Source of the DNA: Oxytricha trifallax | Taxonomy: Eukaryota; Ciliophora; Spirotrichea; Sporadotrichida; Oxytrichidae | Length of the DNA stretch: 64,000 nucleotides | Direction of reading: 5' to 3' | NCBI GenBank assembly: GCA_000711775.1 | Contig: ARYC01000092.1 | Location: 214,202 to 278,201, forward strand | In this document: positions 11,426-25,700 of the stretch, piece by piece | Numbering within the stretch: the stretch's first letter is position 1 | Layout of the letters: every line of letters begins with the position of its first letter | Position numbers and translations under genes: made by a program | Notes under the pieces: model-generated | Databases searched by the model: none | What the model was told of the DNA's origin: nothing | What the model saw: the letters and a program-made list of their open reading frames with translations, nothing else

Positions 11426-12485
11426 TCAATAAAAACTAAATTTCTACTTAATGTTTGAAGCAGCTTTATTTATTTCAAGAGTTGGAATGGCAGAGTCAAG
11501 ACCTCCCAGAGCACTGGCACCTGCTCCACTATAGCCAGTCCCAATGGCCCTACCTCCGAATGCTTAACCACCACCTCCAATCTAAGACATGCCTCCATAT
11601 TCTGATTAACCCATATAGCTCATAGCATCATCATCCTTGTAGGAACTAGCAACTTCAGAGTATAAGTTACCAGTCCTCATGTTATTGCCAGGTGCACCTT
11701 GTCCTGAAAGTGTAAATTATCCAGAAACGAAGCCAGTTGGTTGATCTGCTGAAGTTTATGGGCGCTTTAATCCAAGAGAAGTGTTTTCATAACCTCCTGT
11801 TGTTGGTCTTGGAAGACCTCCATAGCCAAATCCACCTATATTTTATGCACTTCCTTATGGTTCTCTCATGCGTTCTTTAGAATCTGAATTTCTATTCCCT
11901 CTACTTTCAGTGTCATTCATAGGTGCTCTAAAACTTCCTCTTCTACTACCTGGAGCATTAACAGTCCCAATTTCTGTTAAACCAGCTAAGTCATTTCCAG
12001 GGTTTTTATAAGCACTAAATTCATCTCCATAGCCACCCCCCATGTTATCCTAACCAGGTTGTTTACCCCATTATTGCTGCCTTCGATTTTAGAACTACGA
12101 ATGAGTGTCAAAGTTTGATTCTCCATCATCACTCTAAGTATAGTTGCTCTTTGCAATACCTATGCCAAAGCCTGAACCTCCACCATAGCCCTAATTCATG
12201 ATCGGTGGTTGACTGCTGTGCCTGTTAACTGAGACTGTAGGAGGCAATCCAGAACCATAACCTATATCTCTGTCTCTACCTGCTCCTCCCCCAAAACCAG
12301 AAGACAAGCCATCATTTTGGAATGGATCATCAAGCAAAATTGATTGAGCTTTTGCTAAGGTGTCTTTAATACGATTGTTGCTAGTGTTTGAGTAGTCATT
12401 ACCAGCCCCGTAATTTCTTCTAACTATACATATATATGAGCTTGAAATTTTTTTAAATAAGGGTTTTACTTACATGGATCTGCCA
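11426..12485 (-). CDS. Gly/Ser/Asn-rich protein, one intron
   Basis: Starts at ATG 12485 (MADPFRRNYGAGNDYS). A 50-nt insert with GTAAGT...TATAG ends (12473-12424) interrupts codon 5 and looks like a spliceosomal intron rather than an IES. The remaining frame is open to TGA 11428-11426, about 335 residues, rich in Gly, Ser, Asn and Gln with repeated GGxG patches (GFGGGAGRDRD, GYGGGSGFGIGI, GGLPRPTTGGYE). No globular domain, signal peptide or membrane segment seen. It lies directly upstream of, and on the same strand as, the coiled-coil gene at 7525-10922, which also begins with a Gly-rich region. Function unknown. Confidence 0.7.
12424..12473 (-). other. Short spliceosomal-type intron
   Basis: On the minus strand it begins GTAAGTAAAACCC and ends ATGTATAG. 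Removal keeps the frame. No pointer repeat at its edges, which favours an intron over an IES. Confidence 0.6.
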
Positions 12486-13026
12486 TTAAAGATAAATAAT
12501 CAAAAATCGAATTATTTAAAGATTAATCAATTATTATTGAAATATGGAAAAATCTAATAAGAAGTAATAGCTGTTTATGATATTAAATAATGAATTAAAT
12601 TTTAAAAATTATTATCAATTTTTTTTATTATAAACTATAAAAAATCTGAATGGATATAGGGAAATTATAAATCTTGAAGATATTCCCAGAATATATTAAA
12701 ATAAAAGTACTAGTTCATAAATTATAATAACTTTAATTTAATTTATCATGATTGCTAAGAAACTTTAAATTTATATTGAAATTAAATTTATAATGCTAAC
12801 TGGCTCTTAATTCATAAATTTAAATTAATCTGCATTACTTGCAATTTTAATATAGAAAAATATATTCTTTGTATAGACTATTATTTTGAGTATATTTTCA
12901 ATATTAAATAAGTGCTTTTGAAAGATATAACTTTTCAACTCATTCATTCATTCCCTCCCAGTGGTATTTAATCGAGTAATTAATATCTAATATAATTATC
13001 ACAATTAACTATAAAAAGTAGCGAAT
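12486..13026. other. AT-rich divergent intergenic region
   Basis: Lies between the start of a minus-strand gene and the start of eIF3a, so it should hold both 5' leaders. No motif recognised; A+T about 80%. Confidence 0.5.
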
Positions 13027-16000
13027 ATGAGTTATATCAATCCAGAGAACGCTTTAAAGCACGCTCAGGAATTCAAGGCAGAGGGAAACATTGAAGGAGC
13101 TCTTGAAGAACTTCATCAAGCCCTACATGGCAAAAAGTTCAAGGGAAACAACATTATCTTAGAGAGAATCATGGTAAGTTAAAAGACCGATATATCTTAG
13201 CAAAATTAAACAACGAAACATTCATTGTTTCCCTTTTTTACTTTCAATATTGAATGGTATTATTAATTCTCTTTGTATAGCTTGAAATGATTGACATTTG
13301 CTCTGATTAACTTTCTACTGCTTACCTTAAGGAAGACATTGGTCACTTCAGAAATGTGTGCCAACACACTAACATGAGCTTGTTGGAAAACGTTCTCAAG
13401 ACTCTTAAGGCAAGAACCGATCAAATCCTCATTAAAATCGAGGAATAAGAGGGTGAAGAGAAACTCAGACAAGTACTAAGCGACGACTCAGCTCAAAATC
13501 AGGTTAATTATATTTCGTTATAATAAAATCTCTCATTGAACACTGGAGATGGAGACATCAACCCAGAAGACCTCATCGTGATGGCTAACTGTCAATTCCA
13601 TTAAATCGAGGCCAAAAACAAGATTATGCCATCTGTTAACTTCTTCATTGATGTCTGCAAAATCATCTTAGATACTCTCCGTCAAAACTCCAAGATGCTT
13701 GATTTCTACAATCAAACCGCCTAAAAATGCTTCGAGTTCTGTGCTAAGTACAACTACAAATCAGAGTACCAGAAGATCTCTGAGACTCTTCACAGTCATT
13801 TCAACCAGATTTTGAAGCAAGCCAAGCACCCCGAAACCCTCATTCAATCTAAAATCCCCTTCCCAGTCAAGCTTGACGAGGATGACGCCCTTTAAAAAGT
13901 GCTTGAGCTTAGATACTAACAATTGAAAATAGCTCTCAAGATGAAAGTTTGGTCAGACGCTTTCAGAACATCAGAGAACATTTATTAGCTAATCAACCGT
14001 AACAAACATCAACATCACGCTTCTAGAATGAAGCAAATTCTTGCTGATTTCTTCCAAAACTTGGCTTTAATCTTTTGGGAATCAGATTTCTACTTGTTCC
14101 ACGCCTATTCTTTATTGTTCAAAATAAATTTAGTTCGAAGATAGTTTTCTTTTAGATTTAATTAGAAAATTAATCTATTATTTGTTGATATAATTCTTAA
14201 TTCTTAGTTTTATTTTCCTAAGAATATTTTCAACTCTAAAATATATTAAATTTTAACCACCTAAATCCCATTCATTAAAAATATATATTTCTGATTAATT
14301 TTTGCAACAATAATGAATCTCTAATCAATTAATAAGGCTTCAAAGACCATGTCAGAGCAATAAAAGTCCTCAATGGCTGCCCAGTTTGTTTTGGCTACTC
14401 TCTCAATCCCTCTTGATAACAAGCTTTCAAACTTCGAAAGACTCAACGTCCAATACATCCCATAGGGTATGAATGAGTTCTTCGATGAATCAAGTCAAAT
14501 TAGAAATGAACTATTTGGAATTGCCAGCATGCTTCAAGTCAAGGGTATTCCATCAAGAGCTTGAATTATATAAATAAACAAAACTTTTTAAGATTAGTGT
14601 TGATAATACTCAAAAACAAATTACATTTTAATGTTATGGAGCTAGTTTGATTAACTACTTGAAAATCAAGAACTTGCATTTGAACTAAGAGTTCCCACAA
14701 ATTCAAGAACTTTTCAGACTTATTGAGGAAGAAGAGTCACCATTCAACATTTCAAAGAGAGGTAAAATTATTATTGATGAGCTCATGGCTATTCCAAACA
14801 CCAACTGGAGTTAATACAAAGACTTTTTTTAATGACAAATATTCCTTTTTAAATTACCATATCTATTTACTTCAATTTGTAGATATTTTTATTGAGACTT
14901 TATCATCAAGACTCTCTCTGTGAGAATCCTCTAGAAATGCAAAAACTACTTCAAAAATTTGAAGATTTAAAGTCTCTCAAAGTTACTTATTTTCTTCAAC
15001 TCATTCACTGAGATTGAATCACTTCTTTACGAGTGCAATAGATAAAACTTAATCCAAACTGTCATTGATTATCAAACCCAATCTATCACTTTCAACTTAC
15101 TTTTATGATTAAATTAATTCACTAAATTCTTAGATAGCTATTATAATAAGATTGTGACACTTTTATATTAAACCAAGAAGTCGAAGTTGCAAACAATCTT
15201 TTGAAATTCGGTCACAAACTCAAGGAAGCATTCCAAAGAGTTCAAGATGTCATGTCTGAGGGCAAGGAGCGTGAGAGAATCTTCATGAAGGTCAAGGAAA
15301 AGATGGAGCAAGAAATGAACGATGTGCTTAAACGTAAAGTCGACATGGTTTTTACATATTTAATATGCCAATCTCCCCTGATTCAATGCGATATGAATTC
15401 ATTACAATAACCCTAAATTAATGGTAAAGATGAAGGAAAACATTGCCAGAACTCAAGCCGAAGAGCACAAATCTCTCCAAGATTTATTCCAACAATAACA
15501 ATCAGAGAAGGAAAAGGAATTCAACTAGCAAAGAGTCAAGGAAGAAAAAGAGAGATAGAAGAACAAGCTCTTGGAAGAACTCGAAGTCATGAGAAAAATT
15601 AGAGCTCAAGAAGTCGTTTAAGAGTTACTCAGAAAGAACATTAAGAAAATTAACGGTATCAAGATTGATAAGCAAGGATAAGATCAAGAATTAGATTTTG
15701 AAATTTATATAAATACTCTGATGCAATATTGGGTTATTTAAAGTACTTATAATAAGTATTATTACAAGTTTTATTATCCATTATGGAAAAAGGAAAAATA
15801 TTATGCCTTTGAATTGAATGAATTAAATGAAAAAATTCATGCAATATAATGAAATATAAAAATATCCCAGATTAGATTATGACACAATCATGAACTTTTA
15901 CCAGAACCTCCTCAGAAAAGAAAAGGAGCAATTCGAGGTTGTCAAGAAGCAAAAGCTCAAGGACACTGATCACTGGGCCAGAGCACTCCGTGAGGAAGAG

Positions 16001-17075
16001 AAAGTAGTGATTGAGAAGTACTGTGCTGAACATGGCGAGGAAGAAATGAAGCAGATCCAGAAAGCCATCGCTGACAGAAACGAGAAGGAACTCAAAATGA
16101 GATTGGCCTTGGAGAGAGCATACCCAGTTTACCAGAGATTCAGAGAAGATGTGATGACAGTCAGAAAAGTTGAGTTCTAGAATAAAATGAAGGAATTCAT
16201 TGACAAGAAGGGAAATGAACTCAAGGAAGACCTTCTTTCACAAGCCTTGAGAGAACTCAAGAAGATTGAGAACATCAGAAAGGTATGAAGGAAGTAAAAT
16301 AAACTGAAAAATTTCTTCAATTTTGATTGTTTTATCTTTAATTTTTCAATACAAGATGCTGAGAAAGCTAGAAAGGAAAGAGATGCTAAGATTTCTGCTG
16401 AAAAGAAAGCTAAGGGTATCACTGAAGAGACACTTTAAAATAAGATTAACGAACTAATACTGAAATGCCTTATATTTACTTATTTTTTAAATGGATAAAT
16501 TTGAACCACTTGAAGAAGATGGAACTTTAGGTATTGGCTGGGGCAGAGGAGTCAAGGTTTAACCAGAATAATCCGCTGACTTCAACAAGGATAGAAGACC
16601 ACCAAGAGAAGATGCTGGAATTATGAGTAGACAAGCTTTCGGTAAAGGTGAGGTCCTCAAGGAAGAGGATAAGAAGGATGAAGTTAAGAGAGAAAGACCA
16701 ACTTATGGTAAACGTAGAGATGACGGTGAAGATACAGGTTTCATGTCTAGATCAGCTATGGGAACCTAAAAAGCTGAAGAAACCAAGGGAGGTTTAGGAC
16801 CAAGAGGAGTACCCTCAACTACCGGTGCTGCTACTACTACTAAGTAAGAAGGCGGTGCCCCAGAAAGATGGAGACCATAAGGAGCTCAAAAGACAACTAC
16901 AACTACCACTACTGCTTCAGCAGGTGGAGATTCTGGATTTACTAGAGGTCCTCCCAGAGCATCTCAACAAGCAAATACTAACACTGCTCCCACAACTCAA
17001 AACAGACCAGCTCAAACTAAGCCAGCTCCTCCTAAGGAAGATGGTGGTAATCAATGGAGAACTACCAAGAAATGA
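13027..17075 (+). CDS. EIF3A: Eukaryotic translation initiation factor 3 subunit A
   Basis: eIF3a, the scaffold subunit of the eIF3 complex, which binds the 40S ribosome. ATG 13027 gives MSYINPENALKHAQEFKAEG, matching the conserved eIF3a start. Further on are LEMIDICSDQLSTAYLKEDI, the PCI-region stretch MAAQFVLATLSIPLDNKLSN, and SRASLINYLKIKNLHL, equivalent to the RIGLIND segment. The coiled coil follows (DYDTIMNFYQNLLRKEKEQF; EEEMKQIQKAIADRNEKELK), then a Gly/Arg/Thr-rich tail with repeated GIMSRQAF and GFMSRSAM-like units. Stop is TGA 17073-17075. A GTAAGT...TATAG intron lies at 13172-13279. At least six IESs follow, near 14120-14340, 14556-14640 (pointer GCT), 14825-14900, 15105-15170, 15350-15420 and 15710-15870, plus shorter inserts at 16287-16357 and 16455-16495. 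All parts are in normal order, so the gene is interrupted but not scrambled. Confidence 0.9.
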
Positions 17076-17506
17076 TGAGAGATGTAATTCAATGGTATTT
17101 ATTATAAATTTATTTGATAATCACTCATTTATTATAAGACAATCAAGAATATACATAGATAGAGTTTAAGTTTCGACTTACTATCATTAACTAACTATTA
17201 TTTATTATAAATTCCTGGTTAATATTATCTTGCTATGAGATGATCAAGAGCAAGATAAACATTTAATTAATGTTCAAATCTTAACACCCCACTTATCTTG
17301 CTTGTATTGTATATTCTACCCTAATGATTTTCTCATAGCAAGCTTAAATATATTTGTAAATATCTATTCTTTTAATTTTATTCACACAATAATCTGATAT
17401 AAAATTCCTTAAAATGAATGTAATAAATATTTTTCAATAAAAAAGAGTTGAAATTAGGAATTTAAAAACCTTTTATTTTATTTCAAATAAAAATAATTTA
17501 ATTAAA
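17076..17506. other. Intergenic region with a nested inverted repeat
   Basis: AT-rich and without coding signal. It holds the nested hairpin listed at 17229-17342. Confidence 0.6.
17229..17342. repeat. Nested inverted repeats (114 bp)
   Basis: Outer arms CTTGCTATGAGA (17229-17240) and TCTCATAGCAAG (17331-17342) pair perfectly. Inner arms AGCAAGATAA (17249-17258) and TTATCTTGCT (17293-17302) also pair. The motif TATCTTGCT also occurs in the outer left arm, so alternative pairing is possible. It could be a small MITE-like element or an RNA hairpin at the 3' end of eIF3a. Confidence 0.6.
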
Positions 17507-19653
17507 ATGAAAACTCAGCAATCCTAAAACTTTACAAAAAGTCTCTAATCTCCTTAAAAATAGGTAGTTTAAGCCAATTAATCAGCAGATATTATCTCCC
17601 CTAATAAACCAATCAATCCAGTAAAATGAGAAAAACAAACTTTTCAAATAAAGAAATTAGACTTGAGTGAAGTCAGAGATAAACTAAACTGAAAAAGCTA
17701 AATCATAGGCAATTCTTCTTTGCAAAATAAACTCAAAAACCTTGCCAATTTCTCATTTCAAGATTCGCATCAATAAGAAACTTTCAAGATTTAGTATATT
17801 CCTCAAATCAATTAAGATGAGATATCTAATAATCCAATGATTCATAATTAAAACCAATCAAAATAAAAATAAGCATAAAATTAGAGAGTAAATCCCATTT
17901 TAGAAAAAATATTAGATAATTATTCAATTAGCTTAAAAAATAAGCAAAATTAAGAATATTCTCAAACCAAAAAAAGTAGAAACAGTATTTCTTAACAATT
18001 GGAACAAAGATACAACACAGTATCTCATTTATCTAAACCTTAGCCATTCAATTAGCCATTAATCAATAAATCAATTGGATAGCAATAATAATAAGATCAA
18101 ATTTAACAAATGATATAGAGCAGAATATTTGAGAATAAGAGTCGCTCAATCATAGCAAGAGACATGAATTATAGTTTTCAAAGAGAATTTTAAAGTAAAA
18201 AGGATTAAGGAAGCTAAGAGCCAATCGAGAACTCAATTATATTATCTCCTAGTAGATGGGCACCCAATGAATTTTAAATATCTTGTTGCTAAGAATGTTT
18301 TTTTCTATTTATTGTCGATATATTTATATTAAACTCTTTGATTTATAAAATAATTCAAATGGATGGGTCTATAGAGACAAAAATAATTATAGAACTCCAA
18401 ATAAGCTAAAACAAACCGACATGAAAGGGTTTTATTGCAATAGTAGTTTGGATGAAAAATTCCAAAATTCTAATGAAAAACTGCCATTGCAGAGTATCTA
18501 TCAGAAATCCTATTCAGACTAGAAAATACTCACCAGAAAACAACGAGATAACTAATCTTTACCTACTATTAAATGTCCAGATTCTCAAATGTACAAAACA
18601 TTCGTGAAGTTGTAGCAATCTACATCTGAAAAGTTGTATATAATTATTGTATTTGTAAAGTTCTAGAGGAAATATGAAGAATTTTAATATCTTTAAACAA
18701 TTTTTATTCTGAAGCTTTTGGATAGCAAGACTATCAACCATATTAAAACAATCAGTCTCCTGTGATAGATCAAGGTAAATATTAAAGGTCTTAGTAGTTA
18801 TTAGATAATTCATAAGTAGTAAGAAATGATTATTCGCTTAATGGAGTAACTTCCCTCAATTTGAACTTCTTTTCAAATATTCCATTAATATATGGCTTAA
18901 GATTTTACAACCAAATATGCTCATTTTTTATTTTAAATGGCATTTGAAAAAAAGTTTAATTAAATATTTAACGGCGTTTTTAATTAATATAAATTATCAA
19001 TAATTTTATGTTTATCGACAAATTTGTAAAAATTGTTTAATCAAATATAAAATTTTCTATATTTACTCATAACTATCCTTCAATGAATAAGTTTTGGGGA
19101 TATATAATAACATTAAGCATTAATTTTTATATTATTTCGTTTCTTTTTGACTAATAATATCTTCAACAAGGATTAACAGTTGTATAATTAAGATAGATTA
19201 CAGAATAAAAATTTTAACAGATCATCCTTAAACTATAATAGCTAGGCAATCGAAAGACCTTCTGATTAAACATATAATTAAAGTATTTACAGTTCATTGA
19301 ATAATATGCGTTAAACCGATGAAAAAGATGCAAATACTTAACTGTCAATCTCAAGGAATTCAATCGCCTCACGTGGGAGAGTACCATCTTAGAATTAAAA
19401 CAATTCTAACAATTAGCACAATTAATTTAATTAAAGAGTAGATCCAGGTGTCACATTTTGGGCAGGAATGTTTGTTAAGAAGCAGCAAAGTAAGGATGAA
19501 GCATTCGTAGTCAGAAATGTGGAAGGAAGTCAAAGCAATCGATCAAATTCGAATAATAGTCTAAGAGAATCTACGCAGATAGGAAATTCAGAAGATAAAG
19601 TATACTTTTCTAAGGTTAGCTTCAATAGAAAGTACAACCCATATAGAAATTGA
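17507..19653 (+). CDS. Asn/Gln/Ser-rich protein, several MDSs
   Basis: Not recognised. ATG 17507 (MKTQQSQNFTKSLQSPQKQ) opens a frame that stops after 39 codons. Open frames resume at about 17698-18294, 18385-18640, 18700-18860 and 19160-19653, with AT-rich IESs of about 60-290 bp between them. The product is basic and rich in Gln, Asn, Ser and Lys. It ends DKVYFSKVSFNRKYNPYRN before TGA 19651-19653. No domain, coiled coil or membrane segment stands out. The pieces are taken as one gene because they share strand, composition and order, and no internal start or stop fits better. Pointers were not resolved. Confidence 0.55.
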
Positions 19654-19788
19654 GTTATAATAAAGTTATGAGATCCCTTTCATTTTAACTTTAATTATTG
19701 AAATCTTAATTTTGTAATGAAATAATGGCTTATCAAAGCATTTGAAAAGTCTGATTGATGGATATTTGAATCAAATAAAAATTTAAAT

Positions 19789-22700
19789 ATGAAGAAGCTA
19801 TAAGAGTACTAATAAAACTAATTGATGTAGTCTTCTAAGCAAGCCTACAATAATTAGCCCGAAGACTCCTATTCAAGCAATAACTAGCCAATAAATGGTA
19901 ATTCATAGATAAGAGGTAAATCTGCAAAAGGTGGAAGGAAAATTGCATACAATCAGAATTAAAGATTAAACCTGTAGTAAAACGCATAGTAAACAACTAA
20001 TGGTGGCGCTAACACTTCATTAGGTAGGATCAACCCTAGTTTATTGAACATCGCTCCGGATAACGTAAAAAAGCGATTGTTAATGAACAGACTGTACGAT
20101 ACCGGTGTATCAAACATCCCATTACCATCAGTTGAGAGACCTCTTGAGAAAAGAGCGAGCGCCAGACCTTATTCAGCCAAAATGGGCAAGAAGCAGAAAG
20201 ATCCATCTTCACCCGTCAAAAAGAGGTTACAAGATATGAACAATTCATTCAATGTGAATGAAACATACTTGACAAACCATCCTGGAAACTTCACGAATGT
20301 ATTGACAAATGACTAATCATTTAGCTACTTAAAAAATGATAACAGCTTTGCAGATCCTTATCCAAGAAGTAGAGGAATTGCAGGAGTTGGATTGACAAGT
20401 GGTTTGAATGTCTCCGCATCAGATATTCAAATATTATAAGGTTCTAATCCCTATATAAATGACATGTCTGGATATTCACATGGTTAATTACCATCGATCA
20501 ATTAAACGCAAAGTTTAAACCCAATCAGAGGAAAATCTGCCATTAATTTGGCTCCTAAAATACAAATGAATCAGCAGACATTCAGCCAAAGTATGATTAA
20601 AATCGAGAATGCATAGAACCTTAAACACATGAGAAATATAAATATCCATAGATAAAGCATTATCATAATTTTATTCAAAAATTTTGTTTTATTATAAACA
20701 TATTTATATATTATTCTGTACCAAGTATTAAAATTAATATAATTTTTCTACTTGGTACCATTCTTTATACTAAACTTATAATTTAATATGTCAAAATAAA
20801 ATGTTATATACTGCAAATAATAAATGAAGTGAGTTTTAGTCTAAAATTAAATGTAATTTATTTATGTTCTTTAATTGAGTTATTAAAAAATAAAATTACT
20901 AAGAAAAGTAACAAAACTTTAAAATTATTCCAATTTTATGCTTAAAATATATATTTTTCAAACTAATTAAATATCAATAAATGAAATTAAAAAAAGGTAG
21001 AATTGTAATTTCATACTTGTATTTATATAAAAAATGATTCCTTAATAACTTTAAATTCATAATATTTATAATTTGATTGGGACCTAGAAGTAAAAATTAA
21101 ATAAAAGTTTCTACTTAGTCCATAATTTATATATAATCATAATACTAATCAAACAAAATTTTAATTTAAAATTATAAAAATTACACTATCTAGCTACTGT
21201 TATATTTCTTTATTTCTAAAAGTTTTATATATTTCAGCTTTTTTTGCTATTTTGACTGATTCTATAATAGTTAGGTGCCAGCAAGTGCCTAAAATCAGTA
21301 TGGCAATCAAAACTTATATTCTACAAAAGGTATGTAAAATTACAGCACTGCTTAATTACCTCCAAATATGCATTACTCTCACACTTCTCATTCCATCACA
21401 GGAATGACCACAATGACTCCATTGAGACCTTCGTAGTCAACTTAGAGAAAAGCTATGCATAAAGATTTTTATACAGCAAAATTAATGATGAGTAAGCCTA
21501 GAAGCGACTATGAACCTTTATAGAATACTTAACAAGAAAAGATGACAAAGATCAAGGACATATTTAATAGATTCATCTTAATTTTAAGAGAAATTTTAAT
21601 CTCTTAAAGATTTGATTGTACAGACAACAAGTTTAATAGTAAATTTAGTAAAGTGAAAACATGCAGAGAGACCCTTCCCTTATCCAATTCAACGATTTGA
21701 GCACATTTTCTTAAAAGAAATTCGAAAGAGCAAGATCCAAGTACTTGCTTGATAAGTTGACTGGAAAATTAAACAATCCCGACTATTTCCTTTAGCTCTC
21801 AAGATCAATGGCAGAAATGTATGGAGCAGACACAGATGAATTTTTAGCTCAACTTAATGGCAAAAGTCCAATGGAAGGAGCTGTTAATAACAACATGAGT
21901 AAAGTTAACTTGCTTGGAAATTAGACTATCACTAGAACTGAGGAAGATTTCCAAGAGTAAAGTTTCTCGCAGTAAGCCTAAACTAAAGACCACAACGCTA
22001 AGCCAGAAGTAGAGAAGCAAGCCACTAATCCCAATAAAATAAAGAAAACTTGGAGTGAACTTGATAAGTACATTGAGCTACTTTTAGATAGTAAGCAAAC
22101 TGACTAATCAGTTTTTGTTTATCTCAATCCTAACGCTAATGGCAATCCTTATGACTTGTAAGTCTGCTAATATCATGATAGAAGTGAACAGAAATACTAT
22201 ACATTGTCAGCCAAAGGTATCACTCTTTACTTAAATGAATCACCTGTTGAATTCATCACACTTGGTGATTGGTTGATTGAAAGAGATTCTTACAACCACA
22301 TCAAGGAATTGTCTTTCTTCAAAAAGTTCAAGAGATTTATTTGTTAATTAATGGTAAAGTTTAATTTTTCCTTCTATAGAGATGGAAGTTCCTAAGAATG
22401 TGGAGAAAGAACATTTTATCTTACAAGAGAGCTAAAGCAAGAAGAATGCTCGAAGAGAAACTTTTCATTTTGGATGACATTTTTAGACCAAAGCTCCTAA
22501 ATCACAAATCTTTCTGCAATGAAATGCAGAAAATGAGATTCATTGATGTTTCTAAAACTCTCGATTGCGTTACTATAGAGGAATTTGCATCAATTCAGCA
22601 AAAGCAAAAGACTTTGGTAAGCGAGAAGATTCAATCATACTCTGAGAAATGCAGAATTAATGTTAAATAAGCGATTGATAACATGCTTGGTGAGTTAAGA

Positions 22701-25700
22701 GATAGAATTATATCTGAGTTAGCTCTGGATGAAGAACAAAGAAAGAACAATCCTTAGTTTTTCAAAATACTAATATGCTATTTTTTAATACTAAATCCTT
22801 CATCTGCTCTCAACCAAGTAAACTCCACAGCAGCTGCAATGAAGAGAAAGAAATCTAATTCAGTATTTGAAAACCTAGGTTTCCCAGATCACATGACTTA
22901 TGGGCATAGATCCAACTTGAGAAAGGAATGTTCAAGATTCCTCAGATTTGCCTACCTATAAATTCCTCTTATATTTGTCTATTCAACTTTTTAGTTATAG
23001 TCGACTTCTTAGCAATGGAGAGCTTAAGCAACATTTATGTAGACTCTGTCAAAGAGCTCATTGGAAAACTTCAGCGCTTAGATGAATCAAATAATTCAGC
23101 TTTGACTGAGCACGATATGTATCAACATAAGGGCATGGAGCCAATGTTCAAGGTTTCAGTGATATTTGATCCACAGAATGAAGTGCCTTTAGAGGAAATT
23201 GATGAAATCAAACCAGTCGATTTTAAGTTACCACCTCATGGTAATAGTAAGGAGGAGGACTTCGATCCTACTGTTCATCTTGAACTTGAACCTGAAAAGA
23301 AGAACACTGATCAAAATATAAATAAATAATATATACTGCAAAATATTAAATAATAAAAATATATAATTATTATGTAATATTTATTAAATCTTAATTCTTG
23401 ATCCTATTTTCCTATTTTCAAAATGATTACAATCAAACAGACTTAGTTATTTACTGTCTGAGTATATATCAAATTCATCTTCAACCTGATTTGTTGGATT
23501 TTAAATTTAAATGAGTAGGATTATAAATAATCAAGTTATTCAATTAAACTATTTGATAAAATGAAGAAGTGATTAAGCTGTTTTATTGTAGATTATCGAA
23601 TTTATAATATTTTAATAAAATTAGGTTAGTTAAACAGTCAGTAATTTTTAATTTGTAATATTATATTTTTAATATACTGAAGAAGATGAGGAAGAACAGT
23701 TTGAAGAGGAAGATGTAGAAAACATGAGTTTTGATTCAGACGGCAACTTGAAGCGAAAAGACCCCAAGATAAAGAAAATGCTTGCTCCAACTCTTTTCAG
23801 AAGATGGCTATTCATCGACCCATCTAGAGATGACATCTTGACTATGATTTAGAATGTGTTAGCACAAGGTTTAGAATCACTTTAAGTCTTTGAAAGATGG
23901 AGCAAGCACGATGAGCTCACTCCCTATGCAAATGCTCTCGAAGAATGGGACGATATGGTAGGAGATGACTGGGAAGCACCTGAGAAGAACTACCTTAACC
24001 CATATGATTGGATCAAAGAAGACGAGCTTTATGCCAGTTAAAACATGATCATTGAGCAAATCCTTGATTCTGCTTATATCAAAGCCTAGGATTTCTTACA
24101 GAATTTGCAAGGCTTTTTACACATCTACTGGACTAATGACAGAATCGAGTTCACTCTTCTTATAGATGAGAGACTTAGACAGCCTACTGAAATGTTGATC
24201 TACACTACTAAGCTCTTCAAGTTTTAGAAGGAAAGATTCGAAGAGATACCATAAGTAGCATTTAGAGGACTATTGAAACTTGATAACACAAAAACCAGAG
24301 AAGTATTGCTTCCTTCTCCCAAGAGATGCTTGTCAAGGATTGAACAAATAGTGCCAGACACTATTCGTAAGAGAACTGATGAAATGCGTAGATGGCTAAC
24401 AGCTGCATTGAAATCTCTCAGTAAATCGACTGCTTCAGTTGAGGATTTTGTGGAGTAAAGCAATGCTCTGAATAAAGTTTAAGAGCAATTCTAAGATGTT
24501 AGAGATCGTGTAGATTTATATGGCTAGTACTAAACTGTAAATATAAAATTAAATCATTTAAGAAACTATACAATTAGCTAGATCTAATGCTATAAATAAG
24601 TTTACAACATTTTCCATGAATACACCCTCACATTTAAGAAAGAAGATAAAGATTCGCACAATGAAGCTGTTACAGACATTTCAAAGCTTGTAAATTCCAT
24701 CGCTTAAGTAGAAAGCTCACAGAACTCAAATCTAGACATATTCAGAAAAAGTCTAGATGAGCAAATACCAAAACTAAACCAACAGATAAATGATTGCCTT
24801 GCCCAAACTGAAGAAGACATTATTTCATACTTTATTTGTTCAATAATTGATATTATTGTATAATTAAGAAAAAATAGAGTAAACAAAAAGACATCTTCTT
24901 GTCAAATAAAGTTAGTATGTATGACATTTTAAGAAAATTAGATACTTTGGAAGCTACTTTCAAAGAACTAGAAACTACCGCCATGAAATACAATAACTAC
25001 CAAGAAACTTTATAAGTTCAGGCTACTCACTTTGAAAACTTAGAAAGTTTAAGAGAATAGCTGACTTTAAGATGCATGATTGTTTTATTTTATAATAATG
25101 TTATAAAACTAAGAAAGGTTTCTATGATTAATTTTCTTATGATGTGGAGATCTCTAAGAGAATGGGAAGAGAGAACTGAAGGTTGGATTAAAGAAAAATT
25201 TAACAATATAAATGCTAAAGAAATTTAAGGCAAAGCTGATTAATTCAGTAAAATTTGCAATAGAGTTGAGAAAAACCTTCCACCTAACCCAATATAACGT
25301 AGAAATATACTGATTGAATAAAATGATTTAGAAATATTACTCTTTCAATAATAGCCTAACGTCTAAAGTAGATGGTTGACACTTTCAAAGCAGCTATGCC
25401 AGTAGTCATAGCTCTTCGTAACGAGAACCTCAAACCAGAGCACTGGAAAGAAATCAAGGATTTCATTGGTTACGATTTCGACATTGAAGACGAGAACTTC
25501 ACTCTAGAATCTTTGATTAAGCTAAACGCTCAACAATACCAAGAAGAAATCCAAGGTGTCTCCGCACAAGCCACAGCAGAGGCTTCATTAAGAGCTTAAA
25601 TGGCGATTATAGAGGAGTGCTGGAAGAAGGTTGACTTCAAGTCTAAAGTGTACAAGGAAGGCACTAAAGATACAAGTTACATACTTGAGGACATCGACGA

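Noticed and set aside
22346..22377. A 26-nt GTAAAG...TATAG stretch as a minimal spliceosomal intron in dynein.
   Set aside because: The direct repeat AGAGAT explains the interruption better and restores the conserved [10 protein letters not shown]; splicing would leave non-conserved residues.
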